From the NCBI GenBank assembly GCA_963693365.1, contig CAVNZM010000010.1, positions 7,502,001 to 7,566,000 on the forward strand: a DNA stretch of 64,000 bases, read 5' to 3'. The notes under the pieces are model-generated. The model was given only the letters and a program-made list of their open reading frames with translations, was not told the origin of the DNA and ran no database searches. The DNA is from Amoebidium appalachense. Taxonomy: Eukaryota; Ichthyosporea. The position numbers and the translations under genes are program-made. Shown in pieces: positions 1 to 11,931 of this stretch (its first letter is position 1; each line of letters begins with the position of its first letter).

Positions 1-177
1 CGTGTGTGTGGATCTGTGTAATATAGTACTTCAAAGTGCATGCATGCGGGCACGTAACCCGCCTGGCAAAATTTCGGTAGACGAATGGATACAAACGGTA
101 TGGTGAATACACCCGAGTGTGTATGTGTTTAGGGGGGGGAGGGGGGGGGGGGGGGGGGGGGGTCGCAGGCCAAATAC

Positions 178-729
178 CTGAGTGTTAGGTGAAATGGCTC
201 TCAGATTCTCGCGTATCAACCCAACAGGCAGGATATCACTGAAGCCAGCAGGCAGGGAGTGTGTGCTCCTTCCCCCATCCAACACCCTCAGCTCTGCCTT
301 CATATAGCCATCCTCTGTCTCTTCAACAATTTCTTTCCGTTGACTTCTCACTGTGTTTTCCTCCTCGTGTTCATTCATTGCATTGTTCAGGAATTCTTCA
401 TCCACCACATCTTCCAAGAATAGACGTACAGGGCCTTTCGACTCGTTTCCTGTCCCCAAATCTCTCCTTTGGTGAGTCTTCAGTGAAAATTCTGAGGGTG
501 GGGCTTCAACATTCGGCTTCCTCCTATCCCATATCCTCTGTGCATAACTGCGGTATGTGGAGGTGTCTGTCCTGATGTGTGGGTACACTAGAAACGTAAT
601 GAAAAACAGCAACAATAGGTTGATGTATATGCCGGACGGCAGACGTCTATAAAAGGCCTCGGCCGATTCTTTTGGGGCAAAACGTGTAGATTTCTGCCTC
701 AAGGAGCTATTGCGCACCGTGGCAGGCAT
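178..729 (-). CDS. 5' exon of a predicted type II membrane protein (partial)
   Basis: I do not recognise this protein. The exon encodes 184 residues from an ATG at 727-729, in phase 0 up to a CAG|GTATTT donor; reading past the donor enters a G/C homopolymer, so translation beyond 178 is intron. A basic N-terminus (about residues 1-30, rich in Arg, Lys and Ser) is followed by one strongly hydrophobic segment near residues 34-50 (INLLLLFFITFLVYP) and then a hydrophilic, acidic stretch with many Glu/Asp. That is the look of a signal-anchor protein with a short cytosolic tail, as in Golgi glycosyltransferases or ER membrane proteins, but no catalytic motif lies in this exon. The rest of the gene is off the left edge. 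The gene lies downstream of, and on the same strand as, the peptide transporter. Confidence 0.55.
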
Positions 730-1559
730 TTTTTATCATAACCTCCAGAGGGGCACAACCTAAAAGTTTCGGTCTCGTATGGAGTGAGCTATCGGAGAGA
801 GCTCTGGAAGGACGTCGACGTGCTTTCAAACAACAAGCTTTTGCATGGCTCTCGTATCAGAACATTGTGCCACTTAGCAACACGTTCAAGCTCTTGTGCC
901 AGTGTAAGTAATGGACGTGAAGAAGCTTATTAGACCCGCAAACTCCTTGAAAACGAAGTGCTGGTACTTCTTGTTTCGGTGCAGCTAAAATCATCGGTGT
1001 ACGTACTCCTTTCCGTGAGACGAAGTGTTATAATAAGCCCTGCAGTTCCAGATCTGAACAAGTTTAAAGAGCCCACGGTCTCGTAAAAAATTGAATTACT
1101 ATGTTTTTTTCAGCAATTTACTACGTTTGGTGCAGTGTTAGCAGGTGTTCTGGGTTTGATGTTTCCTTTGTGTGTTTGTGTGTGGCTGCCTGCTGGTAGC
1201 AGGCTCGCGGAGGCTGACGACGGCAGCTAGAAAGCGCGTAGTTACCATATTAGTAGCACCATCCCCTGATTCCATTAGATTACAGATTTGAAGGAATTTA
1301 TTCCACCAATCATTTTGCTTATGCCACCTGGTATGATCAGGGGAGATCAGAATCCGCGAATGGTATGGGGGGGGGTTCGCCAAGGATATGTCGACGTCGC
1401 CCGTGGCTTGCGGACGCGTGTATTTTTCTCAGGGCCTGTTACACTGTGGTCTGTGATGCTGTGTGTTAGGAGAATTTACCAAACGAGTTAAGCTTTATTT
1501 ATTTCCTTTCATTTTTTGTTCCCAAACTGAATAGGCGTCAGATATGTGTGTGCAGCAGG

Positions 1560-1600
1560 TGCTCGCGCGCGCGTGTTTGTGTGTGTGTTTTTGTGTGTGT

Positions 1601-1644
<44 letters not shown>

Positions 1645-2032
1645 GTGCCTGTGTGTGTGCCGCACAGTGTGCATGCACGTGCAAGTGCAAGCGTGCGTAT
1701 GTGCGCGCGCGTTGCGCGCGCGTTGCGTGCGTGTGCGTTTGGGAAACAATGCGCGAAAGCGTGAGTGTGTGGTGATGTTAGCATGCACATGTGTCCGCGT
1801 ACCGCGCGCACATGTGCATATGCATGTGCCGTGACGTGTGTGCGTGGATTGACGCGTGTATGTGCATGTGTGCGCATGTGGTTGCGTGTGCGAGCATCAT
1901 CGGTGCGCGAGCTTCACACACGCGCGTGTGTACACATGTTTGCGTGTGCTTGCGCGTGTGTGGTGCCATGATCATGGGTGTGCGTGGGGTGGGTCAGTGT
2001 GTGTACGTGGGTGCGTGTGTGTACATGTGTGT

Positions 2033-2111
<79 letters not shown>

Positions 2112-2120
2112 GTGTTCCCA
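1560..2120. repeat. Degenerate GT/GTGC-rich tract with two pure (GT)n cores
   Basis: Alternating purine-pyrimidine DNA with GCGC, CATG and ACGT interruptions. Uninterrupted (GT)n cores lie at about 1604-1638 and 2035-2106. Frames through it give only Cys/Val or Thr/His proteins, so it is not coding. Confidence 0.9.
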
Positions 2121-2421
2121 AACTATGCCAACTACTTCATACTTCGGGGATCTTCGCTCGAGGGTCGCTTACGCCAACGAATGCAGTGCGCAGTGCCAAC
2201 CCAGCCTGAGTGTGTGTGTGTGTGTGTGTGCCGGCTGCCTGGGCAGGTGCCATACTAAATGCAGCTAAATGCACAAATAGGACACACGTCCTCGGAATAA
2301 ATTCAAATAAACCCATAAACAAAATATAAAAAAAAAGGATGGATCGTGAGGCCGGGCAGGGGAGGTGAGCGGGGGTAGGGGGAGGGGGTGGGGGGTGGGG
2401 GGGAACGGGGGAGCAGGTATA

Positions 2422-2570
<149 letters not shown>

Positions 2571-2818
2571 ACTCCAGTATACATACACAAGCATGTGGGC
2601 GCACGCGCGCGCACACACACACACACAATGCTTCCCCTAGCCCCTCCTTCCCCCCACCCCACCCCCATCCCCGCCCACCTCCCTGCCCGGCCTCACAATT
2701 CACCATCCTACACACACACACCCACAGTGTCGCGCGCGCGCGCGCGTGTGTGTGTGCGCACACACATGCACACATGCACACACAATATGTGTACCCGTGT
2801 GTGCATGTATTTGAATGG

Positions 2819-2888
<70 letters not shown>

Positions 2889-2939
2889 CACTGTGTGTGT
2901 GTGTGTGTAACATTGTGTGTGTGTGTGTGTGTGTGTAAC

Positions 2940-2988
<49 letters not shown>

Positions 2989-3039
2989 CACTGTGTGTGT
3001 GTGTGTGTAACATTGTGTGTGTGTGTGTGTGTGTGTAAC

Positions 3040-3086
<47 letters not shown>

Positions 3087-3106
3087 GCGTGCGTGTGCGT
3101 GTGCGC

Positions 3107-3165
<59 letters not shown>

Positions 3166-3180
3166 CGTGTGCGTGTGCGC

Positions 3181-3241
<61 letters not shown>

Positions 3242-3242
3242 G

Positions 3243-3270
<28 letters not shown>
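2819..3270. repeat. Compound (GT)n array with higher-order duplication
   Basis: GT runs are punctuated by the short interrupters GACACTG, GTAACATTG and GTAACACTG. The series appears twice (about 2885-2945 and 2985-3045). A (GT)nGCGTGCGTGTGCGTGTGCGCCC block is likewise repeated at about 3080-3113 and 3160-3183. This points to duplication of about 100-bp segments inside the microsatellite. Confidence 0.85.
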
Positions 3271-3273
<3 letters not shown>

Positions 3274-3486
3274 CGTGTGTTTTTTGTTTTTTTTGGGGGG
3301 GGGGTGAGGGGGGGTGAAGAGACACGTGTACATCGTGTAAGTGCATATGCTTTATAGGAAGAAGGGAGAGGGGTGAGAGGGAGGGAAATCAGTGAGAATC
3401 CGGATGCGGGAAAGGGCAAAGGGGAGACCATGCTTTGATTTGTATGCATGACTACACAGGCTACTGCACCGATTGACATTGTGTTT

Positions 3487-3650
3487 GCTGTGTGGGAGGG
3501 AGAGAGGGAGGGGGAAGGTGGAGAGAAGGGAAGGTCGGACTCTGCTGTGTGGGAGGGAGAGAGGGAGGGGGAAGGTGGAGAGAAGGGAAGGTCGAACTCT
3601 GCTGTGTGGGAGGGAGAGAGGGAGGGGGAAGGTGGAGAGAAGGGAAGAGG
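3487..3650. repeat. Three tandem copies of a 57-bp G/A-rich unit
   Basis: A unit beginning GCTGTGTGGGAGGGAGAGAG is present three times, at about 3487, 3544 and 3601. Copies one and two differ by one base near the end (GGTCGGACT against GGTCGAACT); the third diverges after about 50 bases. Confidence 0.9.
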
Positions 3651-3705
3651 AGTGGACGGGAGGATAGGGTGTATATATGTGCGTATACAGTAGGAATGGA
3701 GGGAA

Positions 3706-3739
<34 letters not shown>

Positions 3740-3849
3740 GGGGGGATGAGGGGGGTGGATGCACTTGCATGCGAGGAGGCAATGAGGAGGGCAGGGAGGG
3801 GATGAAATATAAAGCAATCCGCAAGCCTCAGTTGTGCCTTGACTTGCTG

Positions 3850-3855
3850 TTTATT
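3850..3855 (-). terminator. Candidate AATAAA polyadenylation signal of the transporter
   Basis: On the minus strand AATAAA lies about 245 nt downstream of the transporter stop codon (4099-4101). Position and sequence fit a poly(A) signal; there is no transcript evidence. Confidence 0.4.
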
Positions 3856-4098
3856 CTCGGTTTTTCTCTTCTAACCTACAATGCACATCCGATTCTACAA
3901 TGCATGACTGGATGACTTGTCGCAGCATCCTCTTAGCTCTTGGCTTCGCTTGAATTACAAAACCGCCATTTTTCTGTTAATTAAGTACCTATGCTTACTT
4001 TTACACTAAACTAAAAACAGTATTTACAAAACATTCACGATTATTGCATGGCTTGCATGGGTCGTAGTCTACACCGTACACAGCACTTATTCTGCTGC

Positions 4099-4948
4099 TT
4101 ATGAAGTAGTGTCCTTCTTACCATCCACCATACCGCTAATGGCGTTCGAGTTAATAGTCTGAACAGTGTCATCCCCGGCCTTATCCTCAATAGGCTCCTC
4201 CCAATGGTCATCGTCATAAGTCTTATCGACGAAGTTCATGTCGAGGTAGAGCACAATGGGCAGGCCGATAGCAATATTGCCCAAAGCCACGAAGTAGAAG
4301 TACTCGATATGGCCTCCGTGGTTAAGGTTGTCCGGGAGGAAATCAGCCATGAATAATGTTACGGTGGAGACAATAGCGTTGGAGACACCGCCGGAGCAGA
4401 ACAAGTTGAATGCCTGGGCCAGGGAGCGGGTGCGAGGTGGGCACTGGCTGAAGGCAAAGTGCAGCAGGGTGGGGTTGATGCAGATCTCGGCCATGCCGAC
4501 CAATGCAAAGGGAATGAACATGATGAAGGCGCTGATGTTGCTCATGTACACGGGGTCCTCCTCAGACCCGGCGCAATTGGAGATGTTCTCCGGGAGTGCG
4601 GGCAGGAAATCAGCGCCCCGGCGGACATACTCCATGGCGGCAGCAAAAATCATGGCACATGCGGCAAAGCCAAAGCCAAATACCAACTTGATGCGGCGGT
4701 TGACGGTGCGGCCCATCATGCGGCCGAGGAACGGCCACCAGAGCTCGTTGAGGAGGGGTGTGGCAATGACGATGGCAGCACAGTTGGTCAGCGTCATGAA
4801 TGTCTGCAGGGTGGGTTGTGTTAGCGAGGGATGAAAGGCTGCAGAGAGATGTGAAAGACTCAGTCAGGAGAGCAACATGAGCAGACCCTTGGTATGTGTG
4901 TGTGTGTGAGCCAGGGTGCATGTGTGTGTGTGTGTGCATGTGTGTGTG

Positions 4949-4979
<31 letters not shown>

Positions 4980-6818
4980 ATGTGTGTGTGTATGTGTGTG
5001 GTGGGGGGAGAGGAGGGGAGGGAGGGAAGGGAGGGAAGAGGATGTGTGTGTGTGAGTCTGTGTGTTTGCAGGGGGGGGGGGGGGGGGGGGGGGGGCAGGA
5101 GAGGGTGTGTGTAGTGGGCGGACTTTGAGGGCTTAGAAAGGAGAAGCAGCCCACACGCAGGGGGGGGAGGGGGGGGGGGAGGGGGGGGGAGGGGGGGGGG
5201 GGGGGGGGGGCATGCGCAGGGGGGAGCAGCAATGGTGGAGCTCTGGGAAATCTTCAGAAAGCACGAATATAACCGAGAACAGCTGTTTAGATGAAAACAC
5301 CAGGCACACTGTAACATTGGGGAACCTCGGGGAGGAGCAGGAAGATGGGGGGGGGGGGGGGGGGGGGGGGGATGGAGTGGCTGTTAACAAAAGCAAAAAA
5401 GATTTTTCAGCATGCGATGTTGTTAGCACTCACCCCGTTGAGTTGGCCACCACCGACATTCAGGTTCATGTGGCAGGTTTGGACGGGGATGTAGGAGTCC
5501 ATCAGCTGGTAGGTGAACATGAAGAAGATGTCCGTGCACAGGATGATGGGGACGGCGCTGAAAAGGGCCGTGGCCTCATCGGCACGCAGCCAGCCGTTGG
5601 CATTGTCGACCTGGCTGGCAATCCAGTCGTTGTTGAAGTGGCCCACACACAGGCACACAACGGCGGCCACGGTCAGTGCCAGGTTGACGTATGCAAAGGC
5701 CACAATCTTCTTGGCCTTGAGGAACGCATTGATAATGGTGATAAGCAGGAACGTGAAGATGAGGATCCAGCCCGCAACGGCAATCTTACCGCGGGTGCTG
5801 GTGGCTGCGCCGCGGCCTAGGAAGCTGATGGCACCACCCATGGAGTTGCCCGAGGGAGTCACCTTGTGGTACTTGGGGGTACCGATCAGGAAGATGATGA
5901 GGGCCACGAACATGCAGCCGGCAGCAATCATGTATGCGGCAAAGTAGCCGTACTCCTTGGGGATGCTGTTGTTGCCCGCCTGCCCGGGAAGTGAGGCACT
6001 ACCGCCAGTGGCGACGGTGGTGAGGCAGCCGAAGGCCACAGCGGCACCGACGTTGATCATCATGTAGAAGTAGTTGAAGAACTTCTCCTGCGCAATCTTC
6101 TCCTTGGGGATCAGCGGGTCGTACTGGTCACCACCAAAGTTGCTGATGTTGGGCTTCATGCCACCAGCGCCGAGGGCCATGAAGAACATGATACCTACGA
6201 GGTAGAGGTCGGCATTGACAATGTTGGGGTGGGAGGCAATGGAGCACATGGTCACACCGATGCAGTAGCAGGACACGAACACAACGATGGTCTTGTAGCG
6301 GCCGAGGTAGGCATCGGCAAGGAAACCACCTATGAATACGGTGACGTATGAAAGGACACCAAAGACGGCGTGGATGGACACAGCCTGCGCCGTGGAGTAG
6401 CCGAACTGCTGCTCCAAGTTGTTACTGCAAAGGGACACAGTGTTGTTAGATGGTGGTCCAACAATTCAGTTCTATCTGTGAAGCCAGTACTAAAGGGGCT
6501 AGCCTTAGAGGGAGGTAGGCGTGGTGTACTCTACGTAGCTGGCGGGCCTGCAGGCCTGGTATACCGATCGATGTCTGCAGCTGGTATCGATAATATATAG
6601 CCAGGGCTACAACCCATCTATAAAAGAATCACAATATTTGACGGGTTTTTTGAATGGGTAGAAGGGGAGAATGTTTGTGGATTGATGGAATATCTGGCAT
6701 GCAAGTTGCCCTGAAAAAACACTTACCGTTGACTGCCGGAGAAGGTGTAGTATGTGAGGCGCTCCATCATCTCCACGATGAGGATGTAAATCCCCACGGA
6801 CAGCAGCTTGTTCGTCAT
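4099..6818 (-). CDS. Proton-coupled oligopeptide transporter, POT/PTR2 (SLC15) family
   Basis: Predicted plasma-membrane or endolysosomal major-facilitator protein that imports di/tripeptides with protons. Exons: 6727-6818, 5434-6424 and 4099-4803; phases close and give 595 aa ending in TAA. The start ATG sits in GCCACCATGA. Family marks visible: proton-coupling motif EMMERLTYY in TM1 (residues about 16-24), the loop GGFLADAYLGRYKT after TM2, GAGGMKPNISNFGGDQYDP, and the PTR2 signature FNYFYMMINVGAA. About twelve hydrophobic segments alternate with short loops, and a large polar loop rich in Gly/Ser splits the last helices, as is usual. Length matches the 550-700 aa of the family. The first exon ends exactly after the ERxxYY motif. 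Substrate specificity cannot be read from sequence. Confidence 0.94.
4804..5433 (-). other. Transporter intron 2, repeat-filled
   Basis: A 630-bp intron with a GT-rich stretch (4895-5000) and G-runs on the plus strand (about 5071-5094, 5161-5210 and 5347-5370), which read as C-runs in the transcript. No further exon is needed to keep the frame. Confidence 0.8.
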
Positions 6819-6994
6819 GGTGGCGGTTGGTGCCCGACGATGGGTCTTGACGTTGCGACTTGGTTGTCTCGGCGCAAAACTTTATGCTTCAAAACAAAAC
6901 CCCAATGCACTAGTGCCTCGAGCCCTCGACCAAGCATTGGCAAGCAACCGTGCGCAATTGCGGGGATTTGGCTCATCAAACCCGCAAAACGCTG

Positions 6995-7002
6995 TTTATA
7001 TA
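6995..7002 (-). promoter_or_regulatory. Candidate TATA box of the peptide transporter
   Basis: Minus strand reads GGTATATAAACAGC about 180 nt upstream of the transporter ATG. That would place initiation about 145 nt before the start codon. It is a motif call only. Confidence 0.4.
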
Positions 7003-8726
7003 CCTTCAAAATGTGAGCTGGATGGCTAAATCGCGGTACATGATATGTAGCCACTAGGAACTGTGATGTAAAGTGGAGAGGAAAAGGCTTTGGACCTCAA
7101 ACTTCATTCTTCTTAGAGATTACCTAGATTTATGGGATTTAAAAAAATGACAGAGCAAAGAAAGAAATGATTAAAACAAAAAATCAACAATTAAGCCAAT
7201 CTGCATGCATATTTTGGTTGTGTTTTGCGCACACGAAACTGGCATATCTGCTGGGAAAAGTTGAAGCATCCAATCAACAACTGCACACACAAAGCTGGAT
7301 GGATCTCTAGATTCGTAGTCCAGTTCCTATTGGACAACAGATTTATAGATCCACACATGACAACAAAGTGTTCTATTTACACATCTACCCATTTTTCACA
7401 GCACATCAATGAATGCTGCTTAATTTAAAGATAAATATGGTTCAAGTATTTGAACTTTATATTGCACAAGAATCCTTATAGCTTACTAGTGCCAAAAAAT
7501 TGATAAAGCTACCAAATAGCACCATTCCAAGACGTATTATCAACATGAATACGAATTTCCCATTGGCTGCTCTCGGAGCCTCTGAGGAATGTGCCGCAGT
7601 TTGGCTCGCTGCTGTTGTTTTCAACTGTAGTACAAACGCAACAAGAATATCGGGTTCACCAACAGCAGAATGCATGAATATGCAAACACTAATTAGGCCT
7701 CTGGACCATAATGCGGAGCTAATGTTGCATTTTTCGATAGCTACATACCTACATTATCGGCCTTAGGTTTTGCCGCCTTTGCGAATGGGAGTCTCTGGAG
7801 AGTGGAGCCACAGCTCATCGACCAATCACAGCAGACAGTTAAGATTACGCAAATATAGCCAAATAAACAAGCTGCTTCTAAAAACATTATTGCAAGTTTG
7901 ACTGGATAGCCTTGTTTTCCGTTTTTTCGCGCCCGTCCACCACGGGGCCTGCCAAGGCCTGCACCAGGATTTGATGGATACAACTCTTCAAATTACTGGT
8001 TCTTGCGCGCGGGTACATACAAAAAACTAGGCAATTAGGGCCTTAGTGTTCATGTCCGCCGGTTCTCATTCTTTTGGGGGGCGGGCGGGGGGGGGGTGTT
8101 GCCCAGGTTGGAGGGGTGAGTATATCTTAAGATTTCTGCAGTAGAACTCGCGAACGCTTTTCGTGTGAAGTCGGATCTCCTTCATCACACAAAATGGCAT
8201 GCCACTTGTCGGCATGCCGGCCAGGCCTACCTTGCCCCTGCCGATAATTGTCACGCCAAAATTTTAAAGGCAAGTTCAATGATGAAACATCTTGTCCAGC
8301 TGCAGTACAGCATTGTTAATTGTCTCTGTCGAAGACTCGGGATTAACTACGTCTAGTGGGCCAGGGCCAACAAACTGCAGCTGCTGCAGCATGTCTCTGG
8401 AGTGACTCTCTCGGCATACAACAGGCTATATCTCAGCACATCATCATGGCCTGCCTGTCCTTGGCCGAGTCGCCGAACGTCATCACTTCCGGCCGCGGTG
8501 CTTGACGTCATGATCGTTCCCACCGAGCTCAGCGGCGCCCAGCCGGCTTTGACCGGTGCACAGTTTGTTCTATCCGGTTCTAATATATTGCAAAGTACTT
8601 GGCAAGTTTTATTATGGTTAATTGTAACAGTTTTACTACGGTTAATTACAACAGAGAGCGAGACGACACGCGTACGACAACGAGCTGTGTGTGCTGCTGT
8701 ATGCCTATAAGCAGTATCGAATGCCT

Positions 8727-8796
8727 ATCATATATATATACTATATATACTATGATACTATAGTATATATATATATCATATATATATCATTATATA
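8727..8796. repeat. AT-rich near-palindrome
   Basis: About 70 bp made almost only of ATATAT, ACTATA and ATCATATA units, with a central ACTATGATACTATAGT. It can fold on itself on either strand. The flanking DNA is close to 50% GC, so the block stands out. Confidence 0.8.
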
Positions 8797-10005
8797 GCTT
8801 GATGCCATCATGGCGTCACCGTGGGCCGGCGGATCATACATCATGACTGACAGGCTGACGCGCACACGCACACACGTCGTAGGCTGAATCGAGGCTGAAC
8901 CTGAGCCTCAGGCCCGGATGTGGCACCGAATATAAATTTATTTCAGCGTCCTTCAAGTGCATCGGCGTACACGTGTAGGTACCTCGTAAAATATAACATA
9001 CGTGCATCCCTAAGACTTTGATATGCATTTAAATTTGAAGGACGGTCCAAGGCATGGACAGATGCTATGACGGATGCAGGTGTTCCTGTGACCTGCCCGG
9101 TCCGATGATAATCAGTCAGCTTGATGCATCCATGCATGTACGCCATGGCCTGCCATCCGATGTCACTCATGAAGGGCGACCGGGGAGGGCACGTGTACAC
9201 AGTACTACTATCAAATACGCAGTACTAATATATTAGCAGCTCATAGTCTCCTATGTTGGAGTATCTATCATTATTAGAGCTCGAGGCTCAGAGAGAGAAC
9301 TGCATGCAGTCAGGACGTGCACGTTGGTCAGTCTGCGGATTGCCAGTGCCACCGAGTGCAACACATTGTAGTGAGTGGCCATCCACGGCCATCATGACTC
9401 GGAGCCATTCAACAGTGATGTGCGCACGCGATGATGATGCGGGAAAGCGTTCTTTGCCACACACCACGTGCACATGTGCGTGCGGTCGAACACGTGTCTC
9501 ACTGAGTCTCTTATGAGCCGGCTGCAGCGACCTCCGGACCAATCCTCCGAACCGCGCGCACCGACTCCTTCTTGATCATATCCCTACATGTGTTTCCCTT
9601 CACGCACACGCGGGAACTGAAATGCAATTATAGGTAGTATAGCAAGTTGGGCTACTAATAACAGCTGCTGCTGCAGTGCCACCCGTGTTGGGGCAGGAGT
9701 CACTACAATACTTGACGTAACTCATCACTATCTTTTTTATCTGTGAGCTTCACTGTCGAGATCTGACTCAACAACCATGGCCAACAAACAACAGCTCACT
9801 CATGAAGCATCGCTGCATCATCGCCAAGCTTGTGATGATGGCATGACGTCGGTGTTCACTGAGATCACTGTCACCGAAACTTTGTCGTATATATATGTAT
9901 ATACCGGGGACGCGGACGGATTCCATGTGCCTGCAGCTGCAAGTTCCTTCCTTTATTTAGTCCGTGCAATTTGCCTTACCACTTTACTACGTATACTGCA
10001 GTGAC

Positions 10006-10150
10006 GTGGTGGTGGTGGTGGTGGTGGTGGTGCCTGGTGGTTCCTTCCCCCCCCCCCCCCCCCCCCCCAACAAAGAGTTGTCGAGGAAGGGGGGGGGGGG
10101 GGGGGGGAGAGGGGGGGAAGGGGGGGGGGGGGGGGGGGGGGGAGGATCCG
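10006..10150. repeat. (GGT)n plus C- and G-homopolymer block
   Basis: Eight or so GGT units (10008-10031), a C-run (about 10048-10069) and a nearly pure G block (10090-10143). The C- and G-blocks could pair into a hairpin. Confidence 0.85.
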
Positions 10151-10331
10151 GAGGAGGGACCTGCAGTGGGGGCAGTATTAGAAAACCTCAAGGGGTGGGT
10201 GGGTGGGTAGGTGGGGGGGGGGGGGGGGGAGGGGGGGGGGAGGGGGAGGGGTCCAAGGGAAGGGGGGATCCGGATGAGAGATCGAGATCATAATAGAGAG
10301 GGGGGGGGAGAGAGAGGGGGGGGGGGGGGGG

Positions 10332-10483
<152 letters not shown>

Positions 10484-10569
10484 AGCCTCGGGGAGGCAGG
10501 GGGGGAGAGAGAGCTCCGGGGAGGGCCCGGGAAGGGCCCAACCACATCAGCCGCGTCAACTTGCAATGC

Positions 10570-11015
10570 TCCGAGTAAATATTTTCTGCAAAAAGAAGAA
10601 TTATTATGCAAAAAGCAGAACTAATCTGTTGAAAGCAGAATTATTCAGCAAAAGCAGAATTGTTCTGCACATCTAGAAGCAGAACTATTCTGAAAAATAA
10701 GGTATTGTTCTGCAAAAAGCGTCACGATTCTGCAAAAAAAAAAGAATCATTCTTCTAAAAACAGAATTATTCTGATAAAACTGAAGCAGAAGCCTTCGTT
10801 CTATTCTGATGAAAGCAGGATGATTCTGCTGTCGTAGCAGAATAATTCTGCTTTTTGCAGGATAATCCTGCTAAAAAATGATTCTGCTCATAGTGAAATA
10901 ATTCTGCTCTTGCAGAATAATTCTGCCGTTTGCAGAATAATTCTGCTTTTTGCCGAGATATTCCGCTTTTTGCAGTATAATTCCATTTTCTGCAGAATAG
11001 TTCTACTTTTTGCAA
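10570..11015. repeat. Cluster of about 20 degenerate GCAGAA/TTCTGC inverted units
   Basis: The hexamer GCAGAA and its complement TTCTGC recur about every 20-25 bp, often as GCAGAATAATTCTGC, linked by AAAAA or TTTTT. In the left half linkers read AAAAAGCAGAA; in the right half they read TTCTGCTTTTTGCAG. Each unit can form a hairpin, and adjacent units can pair with each other. No coding frame is conserved across the cluster. Confidence 0.85.
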
Positions 11016-11565
11016 GGTGACTCTGGTGGTTGGCCCACCCTCCGAGGAGCTAAAGGGAGGGGGCATCCTGGGACTTGGAAAGAGCACCGGGTGAGAGAAG
11101 AGCTTTAGGGAATGCCGAGAGAGAGAGAGGGACTCAGAGAGAGAGAGGGGGGGGGGGGAGGGGGGGGGGGCGCCCCGGGGGGAGGGGGGAGGGGGGGGAC
11201 CCCGATAGTATGATTGCGGCCACTGAGCACTAACCTGAGCGAGCATGCAACAGGCGATTGGCCGGCCGTCGTCACCGTGAGATATCCGAGGTGCTGTGGA
11301 CTATGGGGTGGAAAGGAACAAAAGAGAAACGATACTACTTTGCTAGGGCTACGCGATTGGTTGATTTAACCAGATTCAAGGAGGCTACTCAGGCTAGAAG
11401 AGCTTAGTCACTTTGAGTGACTGTCTCCCTGCGGCCCGGCTCAACATACCTTGTATGCTGCCGCAGGCGACAATCACTAGGCAAAGTGTCTGATTGCGCA
11501 AACAAATTAAAATCTACAGTATATGATTGGTTCAAAATCGCATTAATAATTTAATGGAAATTAAG

Positions 11566-11685
11566 GAAGTGTTGCTTTTGCCCAACAACAATTTAGGGAA
11601 GCGTTCCTATTGCCCAACAGAAGATACAGCGTTCCTATTGGACCTACAAGATAATTAAGCGTTCCGATTGCCCAACAGGAATTCA
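11566..11685. repeat. Short interspersed repeat GCGTTCCTATTGCCCAACAG, about four copies
   Basis: Copies begin near 11569 (divergent), 11600, 11630 (truncated after CCTATTGG) and 11660, spaced about 30 bp apart. The spacers AATTTAGGGAA, AAGATACA and AAGATAATTAA are AT-rich. Confidence 0.75.
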
Positions 11686-11850
11686 TAGACCCAACTTGAC
11701 GTCCCGCGGCGTAGTAGTGCCCGGCCACTTACGTAAGCCAGTGGGTACATATGGTTTTCAAGCCCGCCCTCCCAGCCCTGTTGTGGGGATAGATGAAGGG
11801 GTGTCCTTGGCCATTGCGCGTTAGGGACACTGTTTCCTTCTTTAGGGTAG

Positions 11851-11851
<1 letters not shown>

Positions 11852-11929
<78 letters not shown>
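11852..11929. repeat. (CA)n microsatellite
   Basis: Pure CA array of about 39 units. Confidence 0.95.

Positions 11930-11931
<2 letters not shown>

Noticed and set aside
7457-7983. Small frames of 72-88 residues on both strands
   Set aside because: They overlap one another, lack motifs and show no splice partners.
11566-11685. CRISPR-like repeat-spacer array
   Set aside because: Only about four degenerate units of uneven spacing, in an intron-rich eukaryotic locus with no associated genes.
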